Source of the DNA: Echinometra lucunter
Lineage: Eukaryota > Echinodermata > Echinoidea > Camarodonta > Echinometridae
Length of the DNA stretch: 64,000 bases
Assembly: GCA_029962745.1 (NCBI GenBank)
Contig: CM057167.1
Coordinates: 18,319,547 to 18,383,546 of the forward strand
Direction: 5' to 3'
A model generated the notes under the pieces. The model did not search any database and was not told the DNA's origin. It worked only from the letters and a program-made list of their open reading frames with translations. Made by a program: the position numbers and the translations under genes. Positions 13,738 through 25,845 of the stretch are shown one piece after another (positions within the stretch are counted from its first letter, which is position 1; every line of letters starts with the position of its first letter).

Positions 13738-13804
<67 letters not shown>

Positions 13805-13810
13805 TTAGTA

Positions 13811-13853
<43 letters not shown>

Positions 13854-16513
13854 TAATAAAAAATAATGATAAAAATAATAACAATAAGTACAATAAGCTT
13901 ACCTATACATGAACTCAACAACAGGGGTATTGTAATGGTATCGAGTCACTCTTACGACGTCACCATATCGAAAACGATAGATGCCGAATATCTGTGTGAT
14001 GACAATCTCATACACGCCCCCGACTTCTAATTCGTCAATGAACAGTGTCTCCGGCTGGTCTTCATACCTACGGTAAAAGAAATTAAGTGACTGCATCTCA
14101 TCTCTTCCCCGTTCGGTAATCGGATACGAATAGTTGGCACTAACTGCTTAAAAACGAACATATCTATCAAAATCTTTGTATCACTGTTTACCCGATCAAG
14201 TAAATCTAGAAATTGACAATAGTGCATAAAAAAACATGACAAAAACTTACCCAACAAGCATAAATTTGCCCTCTTATCGCCAAAGATATTACACAAATAG
14301 ATCCAACTCATAGAATTTCCTGCGTCAAAAGAACAGCTATTAAACTAGTAAGAATTTGAGTGATAGAACCTAAGGGAGCAGAGAGTTATTACAAAATATC
14401 AAATGCGTTAGATATCAAATCAAATTCCTTCATGAAAAAATAAGCGGGTTTTTTTAAAATTAGAAAGTGAATTATAGACTTTTTTTTGCTTTTAGTAAAA
14501 CAATAAACAATTCCCGTTGATGAGTTGTGAGAACAAAGAAAATTGTCACTTGCATCTTGTCTTGAGGAATAAATTCCATGACGCATAGAGATGGTATTAG
14601 AACGAACTCATCCTTCTCCTGGAGAAGCCAGAGATTAATACCAATAATGCCTTCCGTAGCACCAAGGGCACGACTGAACATTGGTACACCTGACGGAAGG
14701 AGACAAGAGTACATAGGTTAGATTCCGTTCACCAATAAGTTGGCTTTAAAACCCAGTCAGTCACACCGATGAAACAGATTGAACGGATATTCTTGTCCCT
14801 AAGAAACTCGCAGTTCCTGTGGGGATAGAGCCTTCTTTCATGCTGCATGGTCTTTACCTCGGGAATAAGCTCCCACTAATGAAAGATCCGAACTCTATCA
14901 GCTCTCAGGGACTTAAAAGTCCCCCTCAAAACTAATCCCATAGCCTAACAGATCCATCATCATTAACTTTCCCTTTAATTTCATAAATGTTAGTTCGAGA
15001 TATCATTTGCTTTCCTTCTGTTTGTACTTTAAGAATTTGTTTAATGCTAAGTATTGGTTCGTAATTTGATTTTTTACCCTGTGATTGTCATTATTTCAAG
15101 ATATCACTAAATAGATATGCAAGTGCCAGGGTACCTGGCGAGCTATTATCATGATTATTAACAAAAAAGTGCATTATCGTTACAAGAATCTGTGGGTTTG
15201 GAGACAGTTTGGAGTCTGTTGTCGATGAGACTGAAGTATTACACACAGACCAAGTAATCGTTCTTTTTGTAATGTCATCCCTAACAAAAAAATCTAACCC
15301 CCCAAACCCCCCCCCCCCCCCGCCAAAAAAAAAAAAAAAAAACCCGAAAACAGCTGTCGGCTGGTAATCTGACCTTGTTCTTGTCGGAAAAAGCATTATT
15401 ATCTGGCATCCGATACAATGTTATCTGCCATCTGGGTATCTGGTATGGTTCGCCTAATGTTGCAGAATGTTTTCAAATGACTCTTACCTTTTACATGCGA
15501 ATTCAGAAGCGTTTTCTTTATACCGACGGTATCAGTTGCCTGCACGAATGTCAAGTAAGGCCAAACTCTTTTCAGAATGGCATCAAATCCCTTCTTGAAT
15601 TCACTCTTCAGTTCTGCCGCACGCTTCGGATCACCATCACCCATCTCCCTATCCAGGACTTTATGAATCTCTGAAGGAACATTGGTGGTCGTTACTGTCC
15701 CCATTTCGATGTCTCGAACGAAGTCAGGCCAACGTTTCTCAATCAGCCGCATGGCTGACATAAGGGTGGATGTAAAGTTACAGCTTATGGAGCGGAGGTT
15801 TCGGTCTCGAAGCCCAAACAGAAGATGAACGTAGAGGGCATCGTTCGGATCTTCGATCTGAAAACCTTCCCCTGGTGTGCCGTAGATAACGAGGAAAGGT
15901 TTCATCTTAGGGGGTTTCATAGATGCGGGACCTATGGGAACACCGGTCTCTGTGCATCTTCGCTGTGGGGCCGTGTAAAAGTTGAGCTCCCGCTGAAGAA
16001 GACTTCCAACACCGAAAGCGTTCACACGGGCATGCATGTTTAACCTGAACATTGCTGAAAACATACGCAGGAAGGATTTGCCATAGGGCAACATCTTTGA
16101 CTTTCCCGTCGTTCCTGATGTTAGACCAAACCTTACAGTGCTCTCCCCCGTCAAAATACCTTGTTCTCCTTTAGCCATGCGGTCTACGTAAGGTCTGTAA
16201 CGTTCATACGTCGTCAGGGGGTGCTTCTGTCTAAAGTCGGCCAAAGACATCACCGAATCGAGTCCGAAACTTTTAGAGTATTCTGTGTTCCAGTTCTCAT
16301 TAAGGATGGTTTTAAAATACTCCTCCTGAGTTTTTCTCGGCTTCTTCCACGCTTCTTTGCTTGTTCTAACCATTGGATAGCGGCTAAGCAATATCACTGA
16401 CATGATGAAAACTTGGGAGTAGGCCGATCTAAGGTTATGTCCATATGACATTCGAAGTGTAGTCATCCAAAGTGATAAGAAGGCAAACAGTATGCTTATT
16501 ATTCCGAAAAATC
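11363..16513 (-). CDS. GH3 domain-containing protein (GHDC-like), 5' exon missing
   Basis: Six minus-strand exons join in frame: 16513-15488, 14689-14554, 14067-13903, 13059-12917, 12256-12159 and 11596-11363 (TAA stop). They encode about 600 residues. GH3 proteins belong to the acyl-adenylate-forming fold; plant members conjugate amino acids to hormones, and the animal role is unknown. Seen here: a hydrophobic N-terminal stretch FFGIISILFAFLSLW before the methionine at 16466, the ATP-binding loop LTSGTTGKSK, the second motif LGATEGIIG (usual Tyr replaced by Leu), and the third motif YRFRYGDVVRV. The C terminus IVKPGTFDHLYQFILDNS matches the GHDC end. The first exon begins after an acceptor in phase 1, so an upstream coding exon is expected beyond 16513; I could not locate it. 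Intron 2 uses a GC donor (14553-14552). A minus-strand AATAAA is at 10911-10906. Confidence 0.92.
12285..12582 (+). mobile_element. Retroelement-like insert ending in (TTGAA)n, GH3 intron
   Basis: The block ends in seven or so TTGAA/ATTGA repeats at 12544-12582. Such short tandem tails mark 3' ends of CR1/L2-like non-LTR elements, and the reverse transcriptase element at 34 kb ends with a similar TTGAAC tail. No coding remnant is seen. It lies in the GH3 intron between 12256 and 12917. Confidence 0.4.
13430..13520 (-). mobile_element. L2-like 3' tail remnant
   Basis: An AAT-rich stretch followed by ATATACACTTATGTAGCGC. Read on the minus strand this is a GCGCTA-type end followed by ATTATT repeats, the same plan as 51655-51730, 55060-55345 and 62735-62940. 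It lies in a GH3 intron. Confidence 0.35.
13741..13880. repeat. (AAT)n microsatellite
   Basis: About 130 bases of AAT triplets with a few substitutions, immediately downstream of the GH3 exon that ends at 13903, so it sits at the donor side of the intron. Confidence 0.95.
15295..15345. repeat. Poly-C/poly-A stretch in GH3 intron 1
   Basis: A run of C followed by a run of A. It resembles the C/A junctions at 20299 and 55670, and is likely a fragment of a homopolymer-bearing repeat. Confidence 0.5.
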
Positions 16514-16680
16514 CTGGATAGGAACAAAGAAGAGAAACAATGAATACAACAAATTATTTATATTTCTTCGGGATTTTCACTGAATTAATCAGTCAAATTA
16601 ACAGAAAAACCTGTTTTGATTCATATTTCTTCCTATACAGGTTCCATACTGTGTGCAGTTCACTCTTATTTTTGTAATAG

Positions 16681-16870
16681 CAACAAAGTCATGCACACGT
16701 TGGTATCAATATGCATTTAGCATACGAATTTATTTGATATACGATAAAAGAGCAAAGTAGATGAAAATGCCTTCCTCAAGGGCATAGGTGCCGTGTCGGG
16801 GATCGTACCCCCGACTTTCGCGTCTTCAGTCAAGCGCCTTAAACCATGTGACTACGGCACCTCTACAACT
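16681..16870 (-). mobile_element. tRNA-derived SINE, copy 1
   Basis: The minus-strand head (16861-16787) is 75 bases long with a 7-bp acceptor stem GGTGCCG/CGGCACC, an A-box-like segment (TAGTCACATGGTTTAAGG) and a B box GGTACGATCCC inside a good T stem. The anticodon arm pairs poorly, so it is not a working tRNA. The body then reads TGCCCTTGAGGAAGGCATTT and ends near CCAACGTGTGCATG. The same head and body recur at 25846-26035. Confidence 0.8.
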
Positions 16871-17220
16871 TTTAGGAAAAATGATGCTGATATGTGGTCT
16901 CACATTTAGAACCTTGAAAGATTCTTCAAAGAAACATAAAAGGTTCTCTGAAGGTCTCTAAAGGGGTCTTTAGTAGCATTATTGGTTGTACATGGAACCT
17001 TTTCGGGTTATTAAAAATATAAAGAACCCTTTATAGAACTCCTTTTCTGTAGGGTTCCAAAAACGGGACAAAATTGACTTCAGAGGCATCGATCCATTTT
17101 TTAGATGGGGGGGGGGGGATAACCAAGTAGAGATGAACCGCGACGATATACATACGCACATACACACATACATAAATATACATATGAAATATACATGTAT
17201 ATGTGTTAGATCTTGAACGC

Positions 17221-17260
<40 letters not shown>
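17221..17260. repeat. (TA)n microsatellite
   Basis: About 40 bases of alternating TA. Confidence 0.95.
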
Positions 17261-17265
<5 letters not shown>

Positions 17266-17324
17266 ATACCCATATATATATATAGCGTTTTCATTTTGAG
17301 GATATTAAGATGCATCTAGTTCGA

Positions 17325-17905
17325 TTATGAGCCGTCTTTTTTTTTTTTTAATTCGAGCGAGCCCAAAATTCCCCTCCCCTTCTTTTATATATTTTTTATT
17401 TTTTTAGAAAAGTATTATTTTGCCATCAAAATACACTATAGGTTAATACGATATCTAAAATTTTGGTCACCTCGCTGCCAAATATGATCCCTATATCATG
17501 TATATTGTGGCACATTTTGGTCCATTGTTTGCTGTCCGAAACCAGCCTGTTTTTATATTATACGAGAGAGAGAAGTGAGCGAGGAAACACACACTCTTTT
17601 TCATGGTAGAAGCAATAGCCCGTCAGCAAATTAAATTGTGGGCCTATGAAACATGTGAATTATTTATTCGGTTACCTCACTTGCCGAATTAGTTTGCTTT
17701 CCAAAACAATAAAAACGTGAGGGCCCAGCGAGTGAGGAAAAATATCCTCGTTTTCATGGTAGAAGTGTTTTTTCGTCATCAAAATGCACTATAAATGTAA
17801 GCCTATAAGGTATCTATTAAAATGATATTATATTCCATCACCTGTATGCCGAATATGACTCTATTTTAGGTACCTCGCTTGCCGTCCGAAACCATTCTGT
17901 TATGT
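17325..17905 (+). repeat. Tandem CGAGCGAG-bearing units, left part of array
   Basis: Roughly three diverged units of about 200 bases. Each has GAGCGAG, CATGGTAGAAG, CATCAAAATGCACTATA, CCTCGCTTGCCG and CCGAAACCATTCTGTT. The array resumes at 20668 after an inserted element. Related stretches occur at 25170-25740 (opposite orientation) and 57360-58690. Confidence 0.75.
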
Positions 17906-20667
17906 AAGGTTCCCACTTAGCCGAGTTATACTGGCGAGTTATGGCGAGTTTTTACGAGTTGCCTTAAAGAGGTACTCGCAATAACTCTTCTTGTAACTCG
18001 GGATAACTCGCGACAACTCGGCACGGCTCGGCCCAACTCGTTGCAGCTCCGTGCTGCTCTCCCTGAAGTCGCGAGCAGATCCAAATTTTTTGAACAGTTT
18101 GAAAATTGTTACTGAATCCTCATAACTTGAGCTGAACTCGCTTAAACTCGCTTAAACTCGTAATATACCCGCATCACTCATCTTTATAACTCGTAATAAC
18201 TCGCCACTTTCAAGGATACGCGAGTGCTATTCGAGCTTCCAAGAGTCGAGTGCGAGCACTGCGATTGTGCTGCGAGTCATGCTGAGTTGCCCACGAGATT
18301 AGCGCGACTTTAGATCGAGTACGGCGAGTTTCCATCGATCTACTCGAGTTTCGCATGAGCATGAGCAGAGTGCAGGTCAAGCATGGCGAGCGCACCATAA
18401 TTTGTCCGCTGGCCTATTAAAAACCAGTAATTTTCATTTTTCTAGAAGTATTTTAAAGACATTTTTTAGAAAAGCATATTTTCAATTCAACTTTAAACGC
18501 ATGTGCACATAAAACCAACTATAGGTTATCGTCTCGGCTCATGGGTGTCGATCGGAGGGGGGGGGGGGGGACACTGGGATATGAGGGGCCGCCTGTTTTA
18601 TCACCGCACAGTCAATCACCGTTAAAAGTGACATGGTCCCCTCTTAATTAAAAAAAAAATAGAAGAAAAAGATTGTCTTTTAAGCTGTTATTATCACCCA
18701 TTCTAACCGAATCGTGGTCCAGACAGTACCCTGGAACAACAAACTTCATGAAACAACAACAAGAGGTAAAGTTTAAAACACAAATATACATAAGGTATTA
18801 ATAAAAACAATAGAATACATCAGCACTGAAATCACTTTCATTTTTTTTCATAATAATATTTGTTACATTTACAAAAGAACTTTCTTCTCAGTAAGCCTTC
18901 TTAACTTAATTATCACACGAAATATGTATTTGAGAATATTAAATGAAAAAAATAAAGATTCACATAAAATAATGATTGATTTGTATTTTCACGCGATTTT
19001 AGAGGTCTGTGCAAAATTTCGGAGACAGGTATCGCAGTACAACTTGGATCAAAACATGGACATAAACAAATATAAGAAAGAAAAAAAAAAGAAAATGATT
19101 CTTATGTATTCTTTTGCTTATAAATATCTTGTGTATGCTTTTGACTTTCAACTTTTTTTTTCTATTTTTTTAAGTTTGCTGTTTCGGGGTATTGTGTTGA
19201 CCACTGTTCGGTTAGAATAGGTGGTAATAACAGCTTAAAAGTAAAGTTTCTGGTGATAAAGGAGAAAGGAAATGCAGTTTTCCATTCGTTTTATACACAA
19301 AACTCAGATATTCTAAGTTTGGGGCTGACATGAGGTCACAAAAGATTAAATGACTCGGTTTAAACCGTACAACCAATTTTCATAAACTTGGTATAAACAA
19401 TGCACAAGACTTGAAAGGAAAAAGTCAGAAAGTGGCATGGTGTGAAAATAATGTAGTGGAACTAATTGCGCGGCGAAATTTGTCTAAAGGCCAGGGCCTT
19501 AGAATCCCCCCCCCCCCCCCCCGATGCAAATAGGGTTAATTCTACAGGTTTGAAAGTACTTCTTGTTGTATAAAGAGATTACCTTACCCATCAACATAGG
19601 ATATGACACCAAATCAAGTTTACAAAAAAAAAAAACCCTCAGATGATGCAGAGTTATGGCAAAAATGTGATTTTCAGGGCTATCTTGGATTTTTGTCCTG
19701 CGCACCTTTTCCTTTTATACAAGACCTTCCAAAAATTAGCATGTGGAGATAATTTAAATGGAATAGAAAAAAAAAATGTTAAGCACAATAATCCTTTTAA
19801 AGCCCACTTCCATACTTATACCCTGTTCTTCCGTTTTCTTATGCTTTTGTACAGTTTATATATTCTGATTTTCTTTTCTTATGTATGTCATTCTTCTTAT
19901 ATTATTTTCGCTTTTGCAACTGAGATAATAGTCGTAACACTTTAAGTCTTTAAATTGCGAATCTAAAATTTGCTAAATGTATATACAACAAAACTGAAAT
20001 AAAATAGAAAAGCTATACCTTTCGTCTTATGTAGATTATGTTTTAGAATTATAAGCTATGTTTGAAATTATCTGAGGGATCCACATTGCAAGCCCTTCTT
20101 TTCACGGGATCCCTCCTTGATTTCCACGCGACGTTTTCTTAAAAGAAAATGAAACCCAACCATAGTTACGCTGTGTATATTCTTGGTTTTATAATTCAAG
20201 TCATTCGATTATTGTACAACCACTTATGATTATGTTTGATTTTTTAAATTGCTTTTATTGGAAATGGAAATGAATTGAATTGAATTTATTCAAGCATCCC
20301 CCCCCCAAAAAAAAAAAAAACCCGCAAATAAACAAACAAACGAAATATGCATTTTCAGCTTCTTTGGTCGTTCGTTAATCGGAAATTCGTAGAAAGCTCT
20401 TGACACTCGTAACGAGGTCTTGATAACTCGTTGACAGATCGGTACAAGTCGTATGCAGGTCATCACAACTCATACCAAACTCGGTGTGACTCGTATTGCG
20501 CTCTGTTAACTCGTATCGCGCTCAGTTTACTCGTTGGGTCGTAAGATCACTTGTGCATACCTCATAAAATTAGTAAATTTCATGCGAGTTGACTCGAGTT
20601 TACACGAGTTCAAGCTCGTGCCAGCTCGCCACAACTCGAGACTCCAACTCGGCTAAGTGGGAACCTT
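17906..20667. mobile_element. 2.76 kb long inverted-repeat element with CTCG sub-repeats
   Basis: Both ends carry the inverted repeat AAGGTTCCCACTTAGCCGAG. The arms, 17906-18400 and 20345-20667, consist mostly of short degenerate repeats of AACTCG/CGAGTT. The element splits the CGAGCGAG array, whose units flank both sides, so it is an insertion. I see no coding region inside and no clear target duplication. It resembles foldback elements, whose arms are made of sub-repeats. Confidence 0.8.
18684..19234. mobile_element. Nested 551 bp inverted-repeat element flanked by TTAA
   Basis: The ends GCTGTTATTATCACC and the complementary GGTGGTAATAACAGC continue for about 40 bases with few mismatches. 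TTAA occurs directly outside both ends (18680-18683, 19235-19238), the target preferred by piggyBac-type transposases, although the palindrome itself makes this less decisive. It is inserted in the larger element 17906-20667 and is non-coding. Confidence 0.7.
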
Positions 20668-21115
20668 GCTTTACGACCGAGCGAAGCTAGCGACCGACCA
20701 AAATAATTATATGCCGAAATATAGCACCGCAATTTTTGTAAATTTGTCAACAACCTTGTTGCCCAAATATCATATTTTGGTAACTCGCTGCTGGAAAGAG
20801 TTGCTCGCTGGCAAAAACCATTTTCTTTCTAGCTTTTACGAGCGAGAGTAGCAAGCGAGCCTCAAAAAGGGAATGTTGTTATCTAAATATCTACATGTAG
20901 GAGATTATCTACTGAAAGTGTATCTCGATCTTTTTAGGTGAACTCGCCGCTCAATTTCTTGCAGTGATATTCTCGTCTGGTCATGTGAGTAGAAGAATAG
21001 TACATGTATTAGATAGAGACACAAGATGCAAACCGATTTAATACTCGAAAAGTATTTATCGGCATTCGTTAAGATACTTAACTGTGAGCGAACGCAGCGA
21101 GTGAGCGCATCCAAC
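20668..21115 (+). repeat. Right part of the CGAGCGAG array plus unique tail
   Basis: Continues the units interrupted at 17906 (CCGAGCGAAGC, GGTAACTCGCTGCTGG, TTACGAGCGAGAG). It ends with a segment, ACACAAGATGCAAACCGATTT, that also ends the related array near 58090. Confidence 0.7.
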
Positions 21116-21677
21116 TCATGCTAATTTCATCGTTTTGTGACCACCTATAAACCTGCAGGCCGTTGCGCATAACCAATAATAATTTTGTTGGCTGTATAAT
21201 CTCAAAACCAACAATATCCGGTATAAGATAATATCATGCATGCTTAAAAGGGTCGCTAAAACAAGACTCCTAGTTAGCTCTGGTCAACAAAATGTACACT
21301 GACCAATGAGTTGACATCACGTCCGCGGTTCCTGCAGGTGACCGCCTGAAGGTCATGCTATATACATGCATGCACTGGAACGAAATATAATTATTGCGAA
21401 AGTTGCATTTTACTTGCTACTTCCTATATCTATCTAATAAGTTTTAAAGTTTACCATTTATTGTTTTTATTAACATTCTTTAACTGTAAGAGACAACTAT
21501 AACCGGTAGTAATATGATTTGGCTCGCATTAGCAAAGTGTATAGGCTGGAATACTTGAAAGCGGATTTGTAAGTGCTGCGCCGCAACAGAAAGCCATGCA
21601 TCATGCGAACGAACAATGAAAACGGCCATGGTATAAGTAATTACTTTTGATGACGAGGAAGTGAAATCTCACAGGTC
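21116..21677. other. Intergenic, nothing recognised
   Basis: No coding sequence or repeat structure that I can support. Confidence 0.4.
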
Positions 21678-21901
21678 AGCAGGGGCGGCGCTACAGGAGG
21701 AGGGGCAGGGGGCAGCCACCTCTACGACTTTTTTTAGTGATACAAAAATATGAGGAAAAAGAAGAGGAGGATGAATAAAGAAGAGTATGGAGAAAGAGAG
21801 GGCATGGGTCATGCAAATATTATACCGCACTTCTTTAAATGTAAATAATCTCACCAATGACATCTTGCCCCCATCAAAATACCCCGACGCAGCCCGTGCA
21901 G
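21678..21901. mobile_element. Small inverted-repeat element (family C, copy 2)
   Basis: Same order as 4213-4455: CAGGGGCGGCGCTACAG, a purine tract, GGGTCATGCAAATATTATAC, CTCACCAATGACATCTTG, CCCC, ATCAAAATACCCCGACGCAG. The C run is short here. It is non-coding. Confidence 0.6.
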
Positions 21902-22317
21902 GTCAGCTACTCATGCTGCAGCAATTAGTGCAATATATTGTGGATTTTTATTTCTAACAAAGAATGAACATCGTGGGAATCTAGGATAACTAAAATGAGG
22001 GGGTTGTAGGGCCATGCAGTGTTAATAGTTCAGAAATTGGCGGGTCGAGTCTAGCATCATTATGCACCACCAACAGTTCACCAAAACCTCCATGCAGTTA
22101 CAAAATTGATAAAAATCATATTTGGAAGCGGGATCAAGGCATTTTACGAGTGGTAAATATCAGTCTTGTGTTTTCATCAATTCAATCTACTGACAAGCGG
22201 TTTTGGGGATGTGTACGTAGATGGGAAGGCGGGGCGATCGAAATACAGAGGCTGCTTACTTGGGGTCGGGTTCATTGTAGCGGGAGGGACGTGGGGAGGG
22301 GTTAAAGACTGGAAGGT

Positions 22318-23395
22318 TTATTCATTCATTTATTTATTTATTTCAAATCTTTATTCAGGGTGGTCTGTTCAGTACATAAAAAACTGGTCTTCCACAGAGC
22401 CCTGGGACAAGAAAATACACATTTACAATTAATGTACAGATCACATCAGAAGCACGAAATATAATTATGACTGGTTTAAATAATAATAAAAAAATTAACG
22501 ATCAGCAAATATTAAAATATTATGTCAAAACACAATACTTAATACATATAATCGTAGCTACACACACAAAAAAGACAGCATTAATAATTATGTTTACATT
22601 GTATTGCAGTATATAGACCAATTCCACCCCCGATTTATGTCTTTGGCCCTCTATCGAGGACACGATAGCTGCGGTGTGCAAGCGTGCTGACCGCGATTGG
22701 CTCTGTGTACAAAATAAATGCAAGATATGAGATATGCCCTGATATTGTTCCATTTACTTTATTCTAGATCAAAAAAATAAAGCATGGATACATGGGTAGA
22801 TAAAGTAAGACAATGGCCATATCTGACAGATGAAGGTATGATGTTCGTAGAAAGGGTTTGGACTATAGATAAAGTGGATAGAGATGGAGGTGAAATAGAG
22901 AGGCGAGAAAGTAGGAAAGTTGCAGGGCAGAGTATCTTTCTGAAAACTGGGTGAAGTCCTAAAAAGAACTGTAAACCAGAAGAGGTGGGAGATTTGAGTT
23001 AGTGAAGAGATGAGGAGGCTTGAGTCGGCGAGAGGTAAGAAGACTTATTATAAGGCGGGCGGAGAAGGAGAGAAGACTCGACGTTCTGGGCAGCTTGACT
23101 GTCCGTTTTCAGGAGTGAGTGTTCGCTAGGCGTGTTGGGGTACTTGAGGCGGATATGCGGACGTAGATGGTGGTATCGTCCGTGTACATATAAACATTCC
23201 CTTTTACTTATGTAACTGGGAAGATCATTTATCATAATTGTAAAAAGGAGGGGCCCAAGGATTGATCCCTGAGCCACCCCTGTGTTGACATCCATTTGGA
23301 CTGAAACATTTTGCTTCCTTCCATTCATATATGACTTAGACCAAGTAAGATATTTATCGGAACAACTACATAATTATAGCCAATGTTTATACTGT
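22318..23395 (-). pseudogene. Truncated non-LTR retrotransposon with reverse transcriptase fragment
   Basis: The minus strand near 23390-23190 encodes YLTWSKSYMNGRKQ followed by GVAQGSILGPLLFTIMINDL, which is reverse transcriptase domain 4. After a frameshift it continues YTDDTTIYVRIS, the degraded catalytic YxDD box. The element ends at 22318-22350 in an AAATAAATAAATGAATGAAT tail. Its 5' part, including the first catalytic Asp, is missing. It is a CR1/Jockey-type remnant and inactive. Confidence 0.8.
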
Positions 23396-23399
23396 ACGT

Positions 23400-24080
23400 T
23401 CACACTGACAACCCATAATAATTCTGTCACTCCACTATTGCTAGAGCGGGGCAGTCTCAAGTATATCTCAATCACACCCCATACTCTTACCCGTAAGAAT
23501 ACGTTGCCATGATTGTCTCTCTCCGTCTACAGCAAACTGCATAAAGAATCTCCCTGTGGCAAGCGATATGCATGTTATCGAAGCTAGTTTCACCCTCAGA
23601 GCTATAGTTCCTGCCATTATGGTTTTCTGCCAAAAAGAGGCTCACAAAATACATACAACTGCTTTTATAATGCATGTACTTTGTAAAGCTGTATAACTTT
23701 ACAGTAGCACAATGTGTTCTTGACCTCAATAATTACGGAAGTCCGCCTGTGCACGTCGGATTGTGCAGTAATTCCATTATATTTTTCCTCATTGATGTCT
23801 ACCATGCAGCTTTAATAACGGGGATTGTGTGTACCCGTATCCGAGTATGAACTTAGTCTGGTTTCACAGACGCTTTGAATGGAGTGAAATAATGATAATT
23901 GTAGCCAGTGCATGAGGCTGATTGAGCTCTGTTGGTAAAAGGGTTATTATTATTATATTTTTTTTTTTACTTTTACCTGAATGTATAACACTAAAAAATG
24001 GGGAAGCTTGATAAGTAAGCAACCAGGGACCAACGGCTTTAAGTCCTCTCCGAGGCTCGCTCTGGACAGCGCAGCGCATC
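23400..24080. other. Intergenic, no supported gene
   Basis: Short chance ORFs only. No recognised motif. Confidence 0.4.
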
Positions 24081-24084
24081 CACT

Positions 24085-24205
24085 TCATAGTTGCCAGAGT
24101 TGGCATAATTATGCTTTTTGGCATAATTTTGACCGCTTCAGCATCTGGCATTATGCTTGGCATAATTTGGCTCAATTTAGCATAATTTTAGCATAATTTT
24201 GGACT
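24085..24205. repeat. GGCATAATT-iterated repeat, copy 1
   Basis: The motif GGCATAATT/AGCATAATTTT recurs about seven times. Similar blocks occur at 28848-28955 and 54555-54665. Confidence 0.6.
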
Positions 24206-24647
24206 TTTTGGTGAAACATTTTTCCCCGACCCTACAAAATGTGAGACAACTCGCCCTTGCTGAACCGAGGGTAAGCGGTCTCGGGGTGACTGAGGTCGAC
24301 GTCATGGGTCGCAGGCTCGCAGCATGGTGCTTTCACCGTACCTTTGCGACTCCGTCACGCGCGCACCACTTGTGCAGCGTATACGCATACTCGGCACGTT
24401 GTTATGCATTCATGTCAAATGCCACCGGGGTCAGGGTGTATAATTGTGCTGCCTGTGCAGCGACCTGCGACGACGGGTCATGCATACTCATGATACTGCA
24501 CTGTATACTTAATTGGTACCATCACTTGTTACGATTTATAAAGTTACGTCTAGCCACAGATTTAAACAACAAGCAGGGGAAAAAAGACAATCTACCGTAG
24601 ATCTGTACTTCTTACATAAACGCTGGAGATCGTGCAATATTATGCTG

Positions 24648-24770
24648 GAGGACAGTGGCGTAATTACGGGGGGGGGGGGTACGGGGGGCATGTGCCCCCC
24701 CCCCCAATCGGCTGGCAAAAAAAAAAAAAAACAGAGAGAGAAAAGAAAGGGGAAAAGAAGGAAAAGGATA
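24648..24770 (+). repeat. GTGGCGTAATTACGGGGG repeat with G, C and A/G tracts (family B, copy 1)
   Basis: GTGGCGTAATTACGGG starts a G run; a C run, a poly-A and a purine tract follow. The start is shared with 60856 (TTGGCGTAAATCCCGGGGGG). Confidence 0.55.
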
Positions 24771-25169
24771 ATGGTACATCGGGAACCGCTCTGTCGCTTC
24801 ACTCGCTAGCATTTAAAATTTAACCAATGCCAGTGCTAATTACTATTCTTATGAAAGGAGTTTGCATCTTTTGTCTCAATCTGATGTTAAAGGCTGCTAT
24901 TGTTCCACTCACGTGTGGATTTCACTCCAAGAAGTTTACTTAAAAAGGGCCCTTTCAGTAGACAAAAAACCAAAAATTCCCATCTGTTTGTTCGCCAGCC
25001 CGCTACTCCCGCTAGTAAAAGCTAGACACAAAATGATTTCGGGCACAGCAATCATATTTCAGAAGCGAGTTAGCAAAGTATCATAATATTTGGGCAGCAT
25101 GCAAGGAGGTTCACAAAATTACAAAAATTCTACTGTATTTTGCTGACGAATCCATACATATACGGTACA

Positions 25170-25740
25170 TAATCTTGAGTGTAAGGGGGGGGGGGGAATG
25201 GGCGTAATTGACTTCGCTCGCTTATAAAAACAGAATGGTTTCGGAAGGCGAGCGAGGTAACAAAACGGATTCATATTCAGCACACCGGGGATTGAATTGA
25301 TTATTTAGATATTTATATTTCAGTGACTAAATATCATTTCTACAATGAAAAAGAGTATATTTTTCTTCGCTTGCTGCGCTCGCTCGTTATATAATTGTTT
25401 AATGTTTTTTAAAGCAAACAAATTGGGCAAGAGATGACCAAATAATTTCGATGTTTCAAATGCTCACAATGATGTGATTTACTGAGGGTTAGTGTGTGTT
25501 TCCTCGCTCGCATCGCTCGCTCGTAATGGTTAGAGACAGGGTGGTTTCGGACAGAAAACAGTAGACCAGAGATGCTAAAATAGGTCATTGGCAGTGAGGT
25601 GATTATGTAATTGAAATATCATAAAGGCCTATCAGTGGTCCGATAGTGTATTTTGATAATTTTTATTGCAAATAAAGTTGTAATTTTTGGCTTGCTCCCT
25701 TCGCTCGCTCGCAAAATTTAAAAACAGGGTGGTATCTATA
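25170..25740 (-). repeat. CGAGCGAG-type tandem units, opposite orientation
   Basis: Contains CTTCGCTCGCTTATAAAAAC, CAGAATGGTTTCGGA, AGGTAACAAAACGG, TTGCTGCGCTCGCTCG and further units of the family described at 17325, here inverted. Confidence 0.7.
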
Positions 25741-25845
25741 GCAAGATCATCATTTTCCCAAAATTTTAAAACGCTTCAAGTCCCTAAAGACACCTTTGTT
25801 CGAGATTACTGTCGTTACAGTGTCTTTTAATATTTCATTTTAAAC

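Noticed and set aside
24199..24600. 133-aa plus-strand ORF
   Set aside because: No recognisable domain, lies between repeats, no splice or start context that stands out.
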